Assembly: GCF_019925205.1 (NCBI RefSeq)
Contig: NC_083566.1
Location: forward strand, 21,328,001-21,392,000
Direction: 5' to 3'
Origin: Metopolophium dirhodum
Lineage: Eukaryota > Arthropoda > Insecta > Hemiptera > Aphididae
DNA: 64,000 nucleotides
Below the pieces are notes generated by a model. The model did no database searches. It worked only from the letters and a program-made list of their open reading frames with translations, and had not been told where the DNA came from. This document shows, one piece after another, positions 37,425 to 49,380 of the stretch (positions within the stretch are counted from its first letter, which is position 1; each line of letters starts with the position of its first letter). A program made the position numbers and the translations under genes.

Positions 37425-37765
37425 CTAACTTAGGTGCAACTAGACATTTGAACAAGGGGTGCTTAGCTCTAAGCTTGTTTCAATAGGACCTAACACCTTT
37501 ACTTGCCTATATGTAAACAAGTACCTAAACACAACCACTAAAACAAAACAATAACCATAACTTTGGGCCCACGCAGAACAGTCCAAATTATTTTTAAAAA
37601 CAGAAACAAAACAAAAATCATACTTGGTGTTATAAAATGTTATATTATAAACAATGCTATTTTGTGTTATAATATTGTAAATTGATAAATTATCAATTTT
37701 TAAACGATTTTTTAGGAGATGCTAAAAACCCAAAGTACCCCCCTAATTGTACCAATACTGATACT
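37425..37765. mobile_element. Eroded hAT-like element
   Basis: The left side TTAGGTGCAACTAG, then GGGGTGCTTAGC, and the reversed right side CAGTATTGGTACAATTAGGG align imperfectly as inverted ends, with the CAACTAG/CAATTAG and GGGG blocks kept. No exact target duplication is visible, and the interior has no open frame. Confidence 0.4.
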
Positions 37766-40542
37766 AGTCATTGGAAGGAACAAATAGGAAAAAAAATATA
37801 AAATGACGAAAACCCTATAAACGCAAGGACGAAAATAATTGTCATCGTCGCCCGTCTGCCGAATGAAATCACGATGTTTTCAACGTGATTTAGTTTTTTC
37901 TTTTGTTTGGCTTTTTGTACAACTGTCTTTCGACTCGCGAGTCACGATTAATTGAATTCGTTTTCAGTGTGTCAAAAAGTCAGAAATGATTAATTAAAAC
38001 AATCTATACAGTTACATGTATATAATATGTAGTATAATAATATACACATTATAATTTATAGTATTATGCACACCATATTTCTAAAGGACAAAAGATACGT
38101 TTTCGAAATCGTATACCATAATATTATATTCCTGTTGGATGCGGAAATAAGGACGCACAATATGATATATATTATAGTATAAAACTTTGATGGTGGGTTG
38201 TTCTCGGAGACTCGAGGATTGACATTCAAAATTTGCTTTTCGATAGAAAAGTAGGTACCAATTAAATTGGCATTGTATATATATTTTGTCGAGCTTTTAA
38301 TGAATTCACACTGGTGTACAAATGAAAAGTTGATTTTGTGCCAAACTATAGCGTGTAAATAAATTGGCTTGGGATGACTAACCGCGGGCAGCATATTGAC
38401 ACACGCACACACACACCACAATAGTTAAAAAAATTTTAAGCACACATTTGTTTAACATTCTGCAATGCCATTGTATTTTATTAGTGCATTATGGGTTTTT
38501 GACAAAAAAAAAATATAATATGCAGCAATTGTCATGTCTATTTTATTATATTATTTCGTGTACCTATATATTAAAAGCTATCGGTAATATTTCGAGACGA
38601 AATTGTTTATATACTCTAGGAACAAGGTAATATTGTTATGATTGGACAACTTACTAATAAAGGTATAGTTTTTATATTGTCAGTATTCTGTGTAGGTGCA
38701 CTATAAATGTACCTACGTTATAAATTATAAAACTATGAATTTAATATAATTTTTATTTGACGATAGGTATGTCATGCAGTTGATTGGAAAAACAAAACCT
38801 CCGCAGTTGCCAATGACTGCCGCAGAAGTGAGTGCAGAAACGAAACCAAATTTTGGAGTAGATTTTAAAATTGTTTTAATCGTTTGTTGGTAATTTTAGT
38901 TCAATTATTTTTTCCTTCTCTTGTTATCTCTCGGCGTGGTACGACAAGAATATCGCGGGTATTGTGTGTCCACAGGCACAAAGAGAGAATAACTACAAAT
39001 AATTTGAAATATTTTCTTTCCCCTTGTTCTGTTTTGTTAGTTTTTCTTAACAATTTTAGATTATAAAATGTATAATAAAGAGCATTGGCCAACAGGAAAC
39101 AGCACATACAAAAATGTATATATAATAATATACTTATGTTCTATATACATTATACTATTATCCTATAGTGGTTCATGTTTACTTAATTTACAATTTAAAT
39201 AAAGTATATATACTGTATACATACAATATGTTCTAAATTTGTATCCGTCAATGATTTTTAAAATAAAGTTTTTAATAAAATATGCAATGAAACATAAAAA
39301 CAAGTTCAAACTCTAGATATGCTTTAAATGAACGCTAAAAAATATGCAAAAATAGGTATTGAATTATAGATTTCAATATTTATATGGATATTCCATGAAT
39401 CCGGATATTATGTATTTCATTTATTAGGTATATGATTTCTGATTTAAACTGATATGCACAATAAATTGAATTCATCTACTTGTGGATAACGTTTACAAAG
39501 CGAAACTCATAATTTCAATATTTTGGGAATAATAAAATTCCAAAATATTTTTATGTTAAATGATTTATGTCGTTTATCATAAATTGTTTAATGTAACACT
39601 CGTTGTTCAGGGTAACTATATAAAAGGGCAACTATATTAAAACGCATAATACTATTATTATTCGGCTTTTGTTCTAATAAAAATATTGCCGCAATATTTA
39701 ATTACAGTATTATAGTAGGTTACATGACAAAAAAAAGGTAAATAAAAATAGGTGATTGTACATCACTGATGTATAATCACATAAAACTAATAATCGTTCA
39801 GTCAGCGTATTTTCCTCACACCCGGGGCCTATGTCGTAGTACTCCGCTTTCGATTGGGTGGTTTATTTTCTCTATGTTAGATAATAATATGTTTGTGTGT
39901 ATGTAATTACCCACCAATAATAAGTGGACGAGAATGGCGATACAGTCGAAGTGTGAAGGAATATTTGAGCGGGGTGTGCTATCAAACAAGTTGTACCTAC
40001 CTATCTATTTTGTCACGGTAGGCATGTATAATAAATGATACCAGTGTGCGCGTCGTGCGACAAACAAAAACATAATGCAACAGTTACAATAGTTACATCG
40101 GTTACATACCTATATTCATTTTCACAGACTATTTTACATATTCATTAGATCAACCATTGAATAAACGGCTTTTTTTTTTTTTTAATGTTTTTCTATATGT
40201 AGGCAGTAGATACACAAATATTGTCAATAGAAATATTTTTTTTTTTTGTTTAAATTTGAAATAGAATTTCTAGAATGTTCTATCAAACGTCGAATTGGCT
40301 CTGTGAAATATTTCTCATGTGATTGATTTACAAATATTAAAATCGACCAACAACAACAGCCAAACAGGAGCTCTGAAGCTATTTATACGATTGGCCTAGT
40401 CAACTGTTGATATATCGGTTGCACAAAATAGAAATTATAATTTTGGGTTATTTAACGGTTTTTAGTTAGAGTTTAGAATTTTTTTTACCCATTCTTCCGG
40501 AAGCCGATAACCGTGGTATTATAATAATAATATATAAATAAA
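37766..40542. other. AT-rich non-coding DNA
   Basis: The 121-codon minus-strand frame at 38056-38421 has no recognisable domain and its N-terminus is encoded by a CA-rich run, so I do not call it. No repeat recognised. Confidence 0.5.
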
Positions 40543-40650
40543 AACTGGGGAAGTTGCTCCACAGTATTAATAATAGTAAGTGTTGACTGTTGAGTGAACA
40601 TAATACATCGTCATTGAGTAGGTCACTGCAGTCTACAGTGGATGTAAATA
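40543..40650 (+). repeat. Dispersed repeat family B, copy 4 (truncated)
   Basis: ACTGGGGAAGTTGCT, GTCATTGAGTAGGTCACTGC, then AGTGGATGT. The copy stops where an (AAT)n run begins at 40650, next to a possible LINE tail. Confidence 0.7.
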
Positions 40651-40760
40651 TAATAATAATAATAATATAATAATTTTATTTTGCAAAAAGAATACAATAC
40701 ATTTCAAAGATAAGACTATAGACAGTATGCAACACTCCCTGTAAGCATAGCTTGTATTAG
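40650..40760 (-). mobile_element. Possible LINE 3' tail with (AAT)n
   Basis: On the minus strand TTGAAATGTATTGTATTCTT and TTTGCAAAATAAAATT run into an (ATT)n tail (plus-strand 40650-40673). This layout suggests a retrotransposon 3' end inserted into the B repeat. No coding part is recognised. Confidence 0.3.
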
Positions 40761-42655
40761 TAGAGTGGAGTCCAGATTATAATTTAAGTATAATACATGT
40801 TATTATGCCAAAAATGTCAGAAAGAATAAAACAAAATTTAAGATTAAGCAAAGTATAAAAATTTAACAAAATACGAGTTAAGATTTGTTTATATAATATC
40901 GAAGTTAAGATTATACAAAAAAAAAAAAATAAATTCCTTAACACTTATAAATTTAAATAAATTAATACTCAATTTTTTACATAAATTTGATCTTACATTT
41001 GAAGTACAATGAGAACCAAAAAGTTGTATTACTATTAGAAACAATATTAATATTAGGTTTATGTCTGGTATTATAATCATGACTTACATTGGTCAATAGA
41101 TGTTTATGTTTATATAATAGTAATAATACATTAATAGGTATACATAACGCAGACGTGATATTTTACATATATATACAAATATTTAATGTACCTACCTAAT
41201 ATTATATGAAATGTATATGGAATAGGGCACAGGATGTTTCGGGCGAAGTTTTAATGAAAATGTTAATTTTAAAAAACATAACCACTATATATTAAAAAAC
41301 AACGAACGCCAGATTTATGTTTTTCGTGTATTATTGTTCCTGAACATTCGAATGGAAATAAATAAAGAAACAAACCCGTACATCAAAATGCGTTTTTAAT
41401 GAAAACGCATATACCTATTCTCTATAATAAGTAGGCACCTCTTTATATTATACATATTATACATAATACATTACAATGGTGTAATTATATAGTCCGTTAA
41501 AAAAAAAATGAAGGTATATTTACCAACTCGCGTAATGAATATTTACAATAACGACGTTTTTAACACGATCACGTACCAACACATTAATTTTGAAGTTTAC
41601 AACAATATGAAAAAATAAAAATTGGAAGATTCGCTAAGTACGTTCCAAATGTTTTTCCTTTATGGGGAGGGAGGGGGGAAGTTCGCGAATCAGAAATGTG
41701 TTGTGCCTCCGGATAACAATTCAATTTGAGAGCAGATTTTTAAGGCTGAACACAATTTCTAGTAAATAAGATTACGAGTAAGATTGATTATTAAGCACAG
41801 TCTATGGGAAAAAAAATTATACAAATAATGTATACACTAAAAAAATAATACCTAATATATATATTAAGGTACTTTGGCTGCGGCGATAAATTGTTGTTAA
41901 AACCTAACCATTGATGATATCGTGTATTTTATCGTATAATACAAATATCATTACGAAACTGTTTTTCGAGAATTTCGTATAAATTACATATTGTGTTTGA
42001 TATACTATAATAATGCTGTAGAGGTATCCACCTACTTTAAAAATTATATTTGTTTTTGAATGTCTGTAGCTTTATATTAGTATTCGACTTCCGTTTGTCC
42101 TGTTTGTCATATTACGTACGTACATTACATCCCAAATAAATATGTATGTAAATGTTGTTCATAAACCTACAGAAAAAAAGGAAATAAGGTGATAAAAATA
42201 AGAGCCTCTATACCTACTACAACAGCCGCTGAATTTTTCGGCATCCGGTGACGAACAATCTTAGTTTCTTTGATTTCTACAGATCTTAATTTCATGTGAT
42301 TTTTATATAACTTTAATGATTTAACTTATTAAAGTATCATATTTAATATAATAATATATACATCCTGAATCTGATAATAATGTGTCATAATTATATGTAA
42401 TTACTAATTTCAGGGTAAAATTGTTAATTACACCAGATAGACACGTCTTAGATATACATACCTACAGTTACGTGTGATATTATAATATGACAGTGGTTCC
42501 TAAATTGTAAATTGTGGAGCGATACGTGAAGCTAATATTATATTTAGGTTTATTTTTATACTTCGTGTTTGGATAATTTGATGGCCAGGTAAAGTGTATA
42601 ATATTATGGAGTTAATATGTAGCTATGTGGGTAATAATGTAATAGCATGGCATAT
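40761..42655. other. AT-rich non-coding DNA
   Basis: No gene or clear repeat. Confidence 0.5.
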
Positions 42656-42886
42656 CTAGGAATAATTTTTTTTTACCTCTAATAATATACCACTAACGTT
42701 TTTTTTTAAATTTGTAATCAATCCACAAATAATCTGTAACAAAATAAAGCTAAATATAAACTTGAAGCTTCGACAACTATTTTCAATTTCATCGATGGTT
42801 TCTTCAACAGTTACTGAAATGTCTCTGCGAATGCTCATCAAAGCAAGTCTATTCGACCACTCTCTTCAACGATATTTCTTAAATAG
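42656..42886 (-). pseudogene. hAT transposase C-terminal relic
   Basis: On the minus strand a frame contains RLALMSIRRDISVTVEETID, then EIENSC, which resembles the end of hAT transposases (R-L-x-x-LAL-x-SI...). Just upstream, in a different frame, YLRNIVEE recalls the YLRSTMxxER block that normally precedes it, so a frameshift is implied between about 42868 and 42880. The tail after about 42770 becomes hydrophobic and then AT-driven and is probably not original coding sequence. I find no terminal repeats around it. Similarity is to the family pattern only, so moderate confidence. Confidence 0.5.
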
Positions 42887-43566
42887 GTTCAAGGTCACCG
42901 TATTATGGAACATTTTGGTATCGTTATCACTTTGTATGTTTTTGAATACATTTTTGGATTACATGACTTTTAAGTTAGATAGTTACTGTTTCCAAACTAA
43001 GAACTCACAGTTTACAGTTATAAATTATTAATCGTGATACAAAATTATCGTATTTATCAAAGAAAAGTGAATTAGAGAAAGCGACAGAAAGAAAAATAAA
43101 AAATGTACAATTATATTGATAATAGCTTTAATTTAATATTCCATAGATTTATATTATAATATCTAACATTCAACAAAAAATTGTGATAACTGTATTGCAA
43201 GAATAGTTATTGCTATGATTTGGATTGGAAATAATTTATTTTGCCATATTATTTATATTACCTATATTGTTCACCTTGAAATATATACGCTCACAGAATA
43301 TAATAAATATAACCACAGAAATCTTTGTATGCGCTAGTTCTTATTTTTCATTGGCAGGTATACCTACTATAGAAAAATATCATCACGTTATTATTATTAT
43401 TATTAACTATTTAATAAAAATAATTAAAAATATGTAAACCATTTCGTAATCCGTTTTAGAGATAATCGAGTAAAAAATAAAAGACATGGTCTAGCGGGGG
43501 TATTTTACACCTAGATCATACTATCACTTAAATAGTTAAATGGGTAATGATATAACTATAAGCTGC
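42887..43566. other. AT-rich non-coding DNA
   Basis: No gene; the 70-codon plus-strand frame at 43225-43437 is hydrophobic by composition. Confidence 0.5.
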
Positions 43567-43659
43567 TCATAGGCGTAGCGTGATGAATTAATATACCTAG
43601 GGGGGGGGGGGCTATAGCTCCCTTAGACTTCCCCTCCCATTATACGTCTATGGAGCTGC
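43561..43659. mobile_element. Tiny non-autonomous DNA element (43567-43653)
   Basis: CATAGGCGTA (43568-43577) and TACGTCTATG (43643-43652) form inverted ends with one mismatch. AGCTGC lies directly outside on both sides (43561-43566 and 43654-43659) as a possible 6-bp target duplication. A 12-base G run followed by CTATAGCTCCC sits in the middle. Confidence 0.6.
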
Positions 43660-44010
43660 ATTCAGGGGCTATAAATTATATTATTGTGTTTGCGTACCTA
43701 AATCGTACGCGGACGTGTCGAGTCATGTTGCACAGATTATTGATAAATTATAATATTATAATCACAACGTTTTATATTCGACGTTATCGCACCGCGATTG
43801 ATAGCTGTTCGAGTGTCTTCTCTACGGATTGGACACTATATATTGTCATTAAATCCCCATCGTACTACGCATGTCCCAAATCTGCTGTTAATCTGTAACC
43901 GTACGTACCTAAGGTATTATAGTATCATGTAAATTGTCAATCGTTGGCAGGCGCGCGGATTTTGCTAGAGGTGACGCAAGGGCTATTATAATATGTTATG
44001 TACCTATCAT
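43660..44010. other. Non-coding DNA
   Basis: The 82-codon frame at 43650-43898 overlaps the small element and is not recognised. No other feature. Confidence 0.45.
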
Positions 44011-44029
44011 GTTTTTTTTTATTATTTAG

Positions 44030-44156
44030 ACGGAGACATGACGCATCGCTTTCGACCAAAATGTCAGCAGTGGCGATTTTTAGACGTAGGAGAAAGGAGT
44101 TGCTAGAAGCGGGGAAGATTACCTCGGACAACACGTTTTGTGGCAGTGCATTTTAA
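44030..44156 (+). other. Candidate small 3' coding exon (speculative)
   Basis: A T-rich tract (44012-44027) ends in AG at 44028-44029, a plausible 3' splice acceptor. It is followed by about 125 bp that is clearly less AT-rich than its surroundings. The frame beginning CGG at 44031 stays open to TAA at 44154-44156 and encodes about 41 residues, including SAVAIFRRRRKELLEAGKIT. An alternative reading on the minus strand (43937-44134, 65 codons) overlaps it. No similarity recognised; the evidence is composition plus one splice-like signal. Confidence 0.2.
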
Positions 44157-46115
44157 TAATTAATTTAATTTTTATAATAGGTACTTATAATATACTATAT
44201 TTTATTTTTATAATGCTAACTCATCATCATAAGTATATAGCTTATAAACATTAAGAGTAAATATAGACTATATAGCTTGCTTTATATTATACCTATACAA
44301 AGGGGAGAATGTATAATATGTATGCGAAATAAAACACCTGAAAGCTTTTTACGGAGGCATTAAATAAAATAAATGTGTAACATAATATTGTCGTTTTTTC
44401 CTTGTTAATTATATAGGCAAAGGAAATTATTTATGTTTCCCATGCTTAGGGAGGGTATGCAGGAGTTACTCCAAAACTCAAAGTTATATGGGAATAAATC
44501 AAAAATAATTTTACAATACAAATTTGAGAAACTATTAATTTTTATTATATTTTGTTCATATGCGAGCATGCGATAGGATATAATAGCGTGTGTTCCGTAT
44601 CAAAATGAGATGTGCATTGTTGGTCAGATGAATATTATATTTTTGTACGCTTTAATTGTGTGTAAGCGTTTTAATCTTGAATAATTAAAGAACCGTAAGG
44701 AATAATTATTGTAAACCGTTTATGATCATTATAAATTATAATAACTACCATCACAGAACCATCGGATTGGTACAAAGTGTAAAGCGTCCGCGGACGGAAA
44801 AATATTATTATATATGTGAAAACTGCAGCTATACATTATACATGGGTACATGCATCGTGCATAATATTGTATACGAAACGATATATGTTAATGCATATAT
44901 GCTATATAATGATAATATGTACATTTTCACGTGCACTTATATATAATATCAATGAGTAATCATTAATATAATATTATAGTTTTGGATTTTAAAAACATGT
45001 ATCGTGCGTTTAATTTCAATGACTATTACAGTACCGCTGTTATGATTTAAATATATAATTATAACGAATGAATAACATTGCAATAGCGTGGATAATTATA
45101 TTATTAGTATTATTACTATAACAAAACTATAATATTCTGGTTTCGATATTCTTCTTTCTCGTCAGTTTTACACACACGCAATAACGGGCAACAGCTAAAC
45201 AAAGTAATGGTTATTAAAACATCAATTTTTCATTTCCCCGAGACCGCACATTAACTTTTTTTCTTTTTATTTTACAATTTTATTTCAACGTAAATTATAT
45301 AGATCCTTTTCACGTATAATCACTTTTACGTTTTGAAATGTCGAAAGCCCGAGGGGCGACCGGCTTCGGTGATTTTTAATATGTAGGTACTATGTAGCGT
45401 GTGCAGAAAGAGGCTACCGAGGTCCCACACTGGCTGCAGAGTAAGTCGCTCACGACTTCGTGCAATAGAAATTATAATATTATATTCAAGCAATTTTAAC
45501 AACGATAATACTTAACTGTACTACAGGGGTGGTTTGTGGACATTTCAGCTACTTGAGATGTTCAAACATTTACCATTTATCAGTAAATTTTTTAAATAAA
45601 AATTGTTGATTAGAAGAAAAAAAAATAGTAAAAATGGACTTCTAGGAACAATCTCGAAGCGAAAATTGCATATACGCGCATGTCTTCTCTATTCAGACTT
45701 GTTTAATATTCTTACGATAAAGCTTAAAATAATCTTTCGGCTTAAAGCATAGTATATTATTATGTAACTTAACATTGAAAATCGAGTGTATACTAATATT
45801 TTGTCAAGTGTTTGTAATAAGTACCCAGTGTTATCAGCTGGTTTATTTTTAAGTATTCAAATATGTATTTTGATTTTTGTTATATAACCATCGAATTAGA
45901 TTACTATTTTAGTTTTTAACTAACTGTGTATCAGTGTATAAGATACATCATACATCTCATATCGTACTTTTCCGTCAACTTGTCTTGTCTACTTAATTTT
46001 TATCGTTTTTTTCATTTATTGTATATATATATTACCTACTTATATAATATATTATGACAATATTGTATTTTGTGTTTATGTTCTTAATTTTTACATATTT
46101 TAAATTAATACGCTA
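44157..46115. other. AT-rich non-coding DNA
   Basis: No gene. 45330-45445 is richer in G+C (CCCGAGGGGCGACCGGCTTC) without a recognisable frame. Confidence 0.5.
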
Positions 46116-46494
46116 AAATAAAACTACATCGACGAAAATGCACCTCATGCAACACAACAACTACAGTTAAACACCTGTTAACCGAATGCCTCCTGAGTCC
46201 TGACAAAAGACTCCAGAGATAGACTGATGCTCCCCCATAATATTATTTCTATGTGAAATACTAGCACCCGACACAAAGCCGACATCGATTCTTCTTCAAC
46301 TCCTCAAAGAGATGAACCTGATTCAGAAAATATGATATATATAACACATAGATTATATCACACAAAATTAAATTAACATATAAGCCGTATCATACATAAA
46401 ATTGTTTATATAAAATTATAAAATGTAATGTCTTCCAGAAAGGCCAATATCCTTAGCAGCTGAGGCGTATAATATATAAATTAAAAAAAAAAAA
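46116..46494 (+). mobile_element. Non-LTR retrotransposon (LINE), 3' end fragment
   Basis: Translation from about 46132 gives KCTSCNTTTTVKHLLTECLL, the Cys-x2-Cys...H...C motif found near the C-terminus of Jockey/I/R1-type LINE ORF2 proteins. After a TAG near 46220 and a frame change, LLQLLKEMNLIQKI then a stop (46291-46335) matches the usual ending of such proteins. A 3' UTR-like stretch follows (CCTTAGCAGCTGAGGCG at about 46451), then a poly(A) run at about 46481-46493. The protein is broken by a stop and a frameshift, and the reverse transcriptase and endonuclease domains are absent: a 5'-truncated, dead copy, as is usual for LINEs. The clade is uncertain. Confidence 0.75.
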
Positions 46495-46780
46495 CCACAT
46501 CTCTAGATATGACTATTCCTTAACTGTATCCTAAAGAAGTAAGAACCGATAGAACCGAAGAACCGAAAACCAGTACCAGCCCATACCTTAGTTTAATATA
46601 TTTATACCACAAACCTCTTAACACTGTTCTACGGTCAGTATAAATTACAAGTGAATATCAGCTAATATAACTACTAATATAACCTACCGTATTACTGATA
46701 ATAAAATAATAAATAATAATTACGTAACACGTAAGTACTCTAATAGAAATATCAATATATTATCATAACATATAATATTA
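46495..46780. other. AT-rich non-coding DNA
   Basis: No feature seen. Confidence 0.4.
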
Positions 46781-46960
46781 TAGGCTGACCGCTGACAGAC
46801 GGTCTCCGCTCAGATCGTGTTTCTTTGTATATACATTAATTTATCATTAAATTCAAATTTAACACATCCATTACAGTGACCAACTCAATGACGAGGCACA
46901 CATACTAGACAGCAGACACCTATTGTAGGTATTGTACGGCAGAGCGATTTCACCAATTTT
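46781..46960 (-). repeat. Dispersed repeat family B, copy 5
   Basis: On the minus strand: GCTCTGCCGTACAATACCTA, AATAGGTGTCTGCTGTC, CGTCATTGAGTTGGTCACTG, TAATGGATGTGTTAAATTTG, then CTGAGCGGAGACCGTCTGTC. One of the most complete copies. Confidence 0.8.
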
Positions 46961-47735
46961 TTTAGTTTTAATATACATTGTTACACTAATTATTTTCACA
47001 CTCGAATACTATATAATTTAAAAAAATATTTTTAAACTAAATACTTTTAAGATCCTTTTTAACTATGGTTTTTTTTTAAAAATATTCATGCGTTATTCGG
47101 AAATGGTATTTACCCGCTCAAATTCATAACGCCATAACGACATCGACCTATGGCCTCATGGCATCGTGGTCATCAAGAATGGATATGTATATTTTCACAT
47201 ATAAAGACAAAACAATAACAAAAATCCATTATCATTTCCCAAATTATATTATATTTTGATGCTACTGATTTTTAAAATGAAATTTTTTTTTACGTCATTA
47301 TACATAACCATTATAATATAGGTAAGACTTTCGATTAGGTACTATATTCCTAATTAATTGTAAAGCAATATTGTTATTATAACCAGCTATTGTTATTCCG
47401 AATAATATTTTTTAATATTATGATAGGTACTATGTAGTATGTATATATACTGTTATTGTACAATATATTGTTATCGGACTGAGAATATTATATGTCGGCT
47501 TATTATTTCATACAAACGATTAAAAGCCGCATAATTATATTTATAATTCTCATGATAAATAAATATTAATTATATATTGGTAATTAGCGTGTAATTTACT
47601 ATATTAAAATTTTTATTATGAGTTACTATTTTAAATTTTTTTTATATTTACTAATAAATTGTTTACTTGGACGTGAACAATGCGTTTTTGTACACTCGTT
47701 GGTTTAAATCTTATCGATTATAACTTATAAGTTTT
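46961..47735. other. AT-rich non-coding DNA
   Basis: No feature seen. Confidence 0.5.
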
Positions 47736-48085
47736 TTAGATTCTCAGAGAAGCGATAAATGTATTGATTTTATAATGCTGACGTATTGACGTGTGTTTAT
47801 TCTGTATTTCCGTCTGTCGACTGTCATCACATCACCTTTTAGAGCAATGAAAATGCCTAGATTTTCTACACCAATATATTTTCTAATGGGAAAGTAATTC
47901 TTTAGGTACTTTGGTGGGTCAAAATTAAAAATTCCCAGTAGATACTTTTCTTAATAAGTGGGAAAAACGAGAAACAAACAAGGAAAAGATAGGAATTTTT
48001 ACGCTTAACCAGTTTTAGACAAAATCTATTTTCATTGTTGTTATTCAAAAAAGAATAACCGTAGATACTTGAAATTTATTTATTT
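47736..48085 (+). repeat. Dispersed repeat family A, copy 2
   Basis: AGATTCTCAGAGAAGCGATA, AATGTATTGATTTTATAATG, GACGTGTGTTTATT, CCGTCTGTC, ATGAAAATGCCTAGATTTTC, and distal GGAATTTTTACGCTTAACCA matches AGAAAAAACGGGAATTTTTACGC-type sequence at about 20780. Confidence 0.75.
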
Positions 48086-49190
48086 ATTTTTATATATATT
48101 ATATAATAAAATAATTATTTATTTTAAATTTGTACTTAAAAAAATACGATATCCACATTATAGGTCGTTGTACGATTTTTAATTTTTATACCTTGAAACC
48201 GGTTGAATAATATAAATAATAATAATACAATTAAGTAATCAATTGCGTTTCAGAAATTGACAATTGTATTTAATTATTAGTGACTTGCTAAAAATGTATT
48301 TCGATGTATTTAACTTACTATATCTGAGAGCTTAACGAATACAAAACCAAGCTTACTGTTTAAAAACGTAGCTTTCCAGATCTAATTTGGTTTTTTGACA
48401 ATTTTACTATTATTATTATTATTGAAACACTCCAAGCTTATGAGCATTTATTTTTTAAAACTATAGATACCTATGCGAAATAAATTTAATTCAGGACTAT
48501 TATTCGTTGTTGGTGTATTGTTTAGATATTATGTGAACAAATATAGATTAGTGTATATAAATATGTAAATAATATATTAAAAAACAAAGGCATAAAATAG
48601 TGATGATAAAATGCAAATAAGTGTAGGTGTAATGAACAGAGCGTAACAGGCAGAAGTAAAATATGAGAGAATATTGTGAAATGCGGGCTCGACGGACCAC
48701 GACTTTTTTATAATCGAAACATAAACAATAACGTAAAATTAACCTACGAAAATAATTAAACAAAACGCATGATGTGGTTCGAGTAGGTACATACATTATA
48801 TCATATAGGCACGGCCTATCCGACTATACCTATATATATTATAAAAAAAATAAACATTTAATTATAATATTATGTGGCTATACCTATGCATAATTCTATA
48901 ATAGTACCTATCAATCATCATGGCTCATCATATATGTAGTCATAATAATAACTCGTCAGGAACGTAAAACTCGAGATGAAGTTTTTGAGAAGAAGTTATA
49001 TAATAAGTGAAAAATAAATCCATCAAACACGTGAAATGTAAATTATTATAAATATTATATTGTACAAGCCTACATAGCGCGTTAAGCCACGCGTATTTGT
49101 ACCTATGTCTAGTCAATAATCATACAAACAGATATAATAAAATAAAACTAACAGTTATTACAAAAAATACATTATTTTACCTACATACCA
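48086..49190. other. AT-rich non-coding DNA
   Basis: Minus-strand frame 48548-48796 (82 codons) is not recognisable. No other feature. Confidence 0.5.
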
Positions 49191-49380
49191 GTAGTAGTGG
49201 CTTAACTAGATGGGAATTTATTCAGTATCTACCCCGACTATACGATTACAGTAAAACATCCCTAATTGATTTAGATACAAGCCCCTAGTGGGTTATTTTA
49301 AATGAATGGTTTCGTTAGATGAGCTCTAACCCCCCCCCCCCCCCCCCCAGGATTTTAACTCTAGTTGTGCCTAAGTACTA
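49191..49380. mobile_element. Eroded hAT-like element with a 19-base C run
   Basis: The left side TAGTGGCTTAACTAGATGGG and the reversed right side CTTAGGCACAACTAGAGTTA resemble hAT ends of the CAGTGGCACAACTAG group. A run of 19 C (49330-49348) lies before the right end. Target duplication not resolved. Confidence 0.4.
49330..49348. repeat. 19-base C homopolymer
   Basis: Nineteen consecutive C; prone to slippage and to sequencing error. Confidence 0.9.

Noticed and set aside
38056..38421. 121-codon minus-strand frame
   Set aside because: The start lies in a CA-rich run and the rest is AT-driven; no domain.
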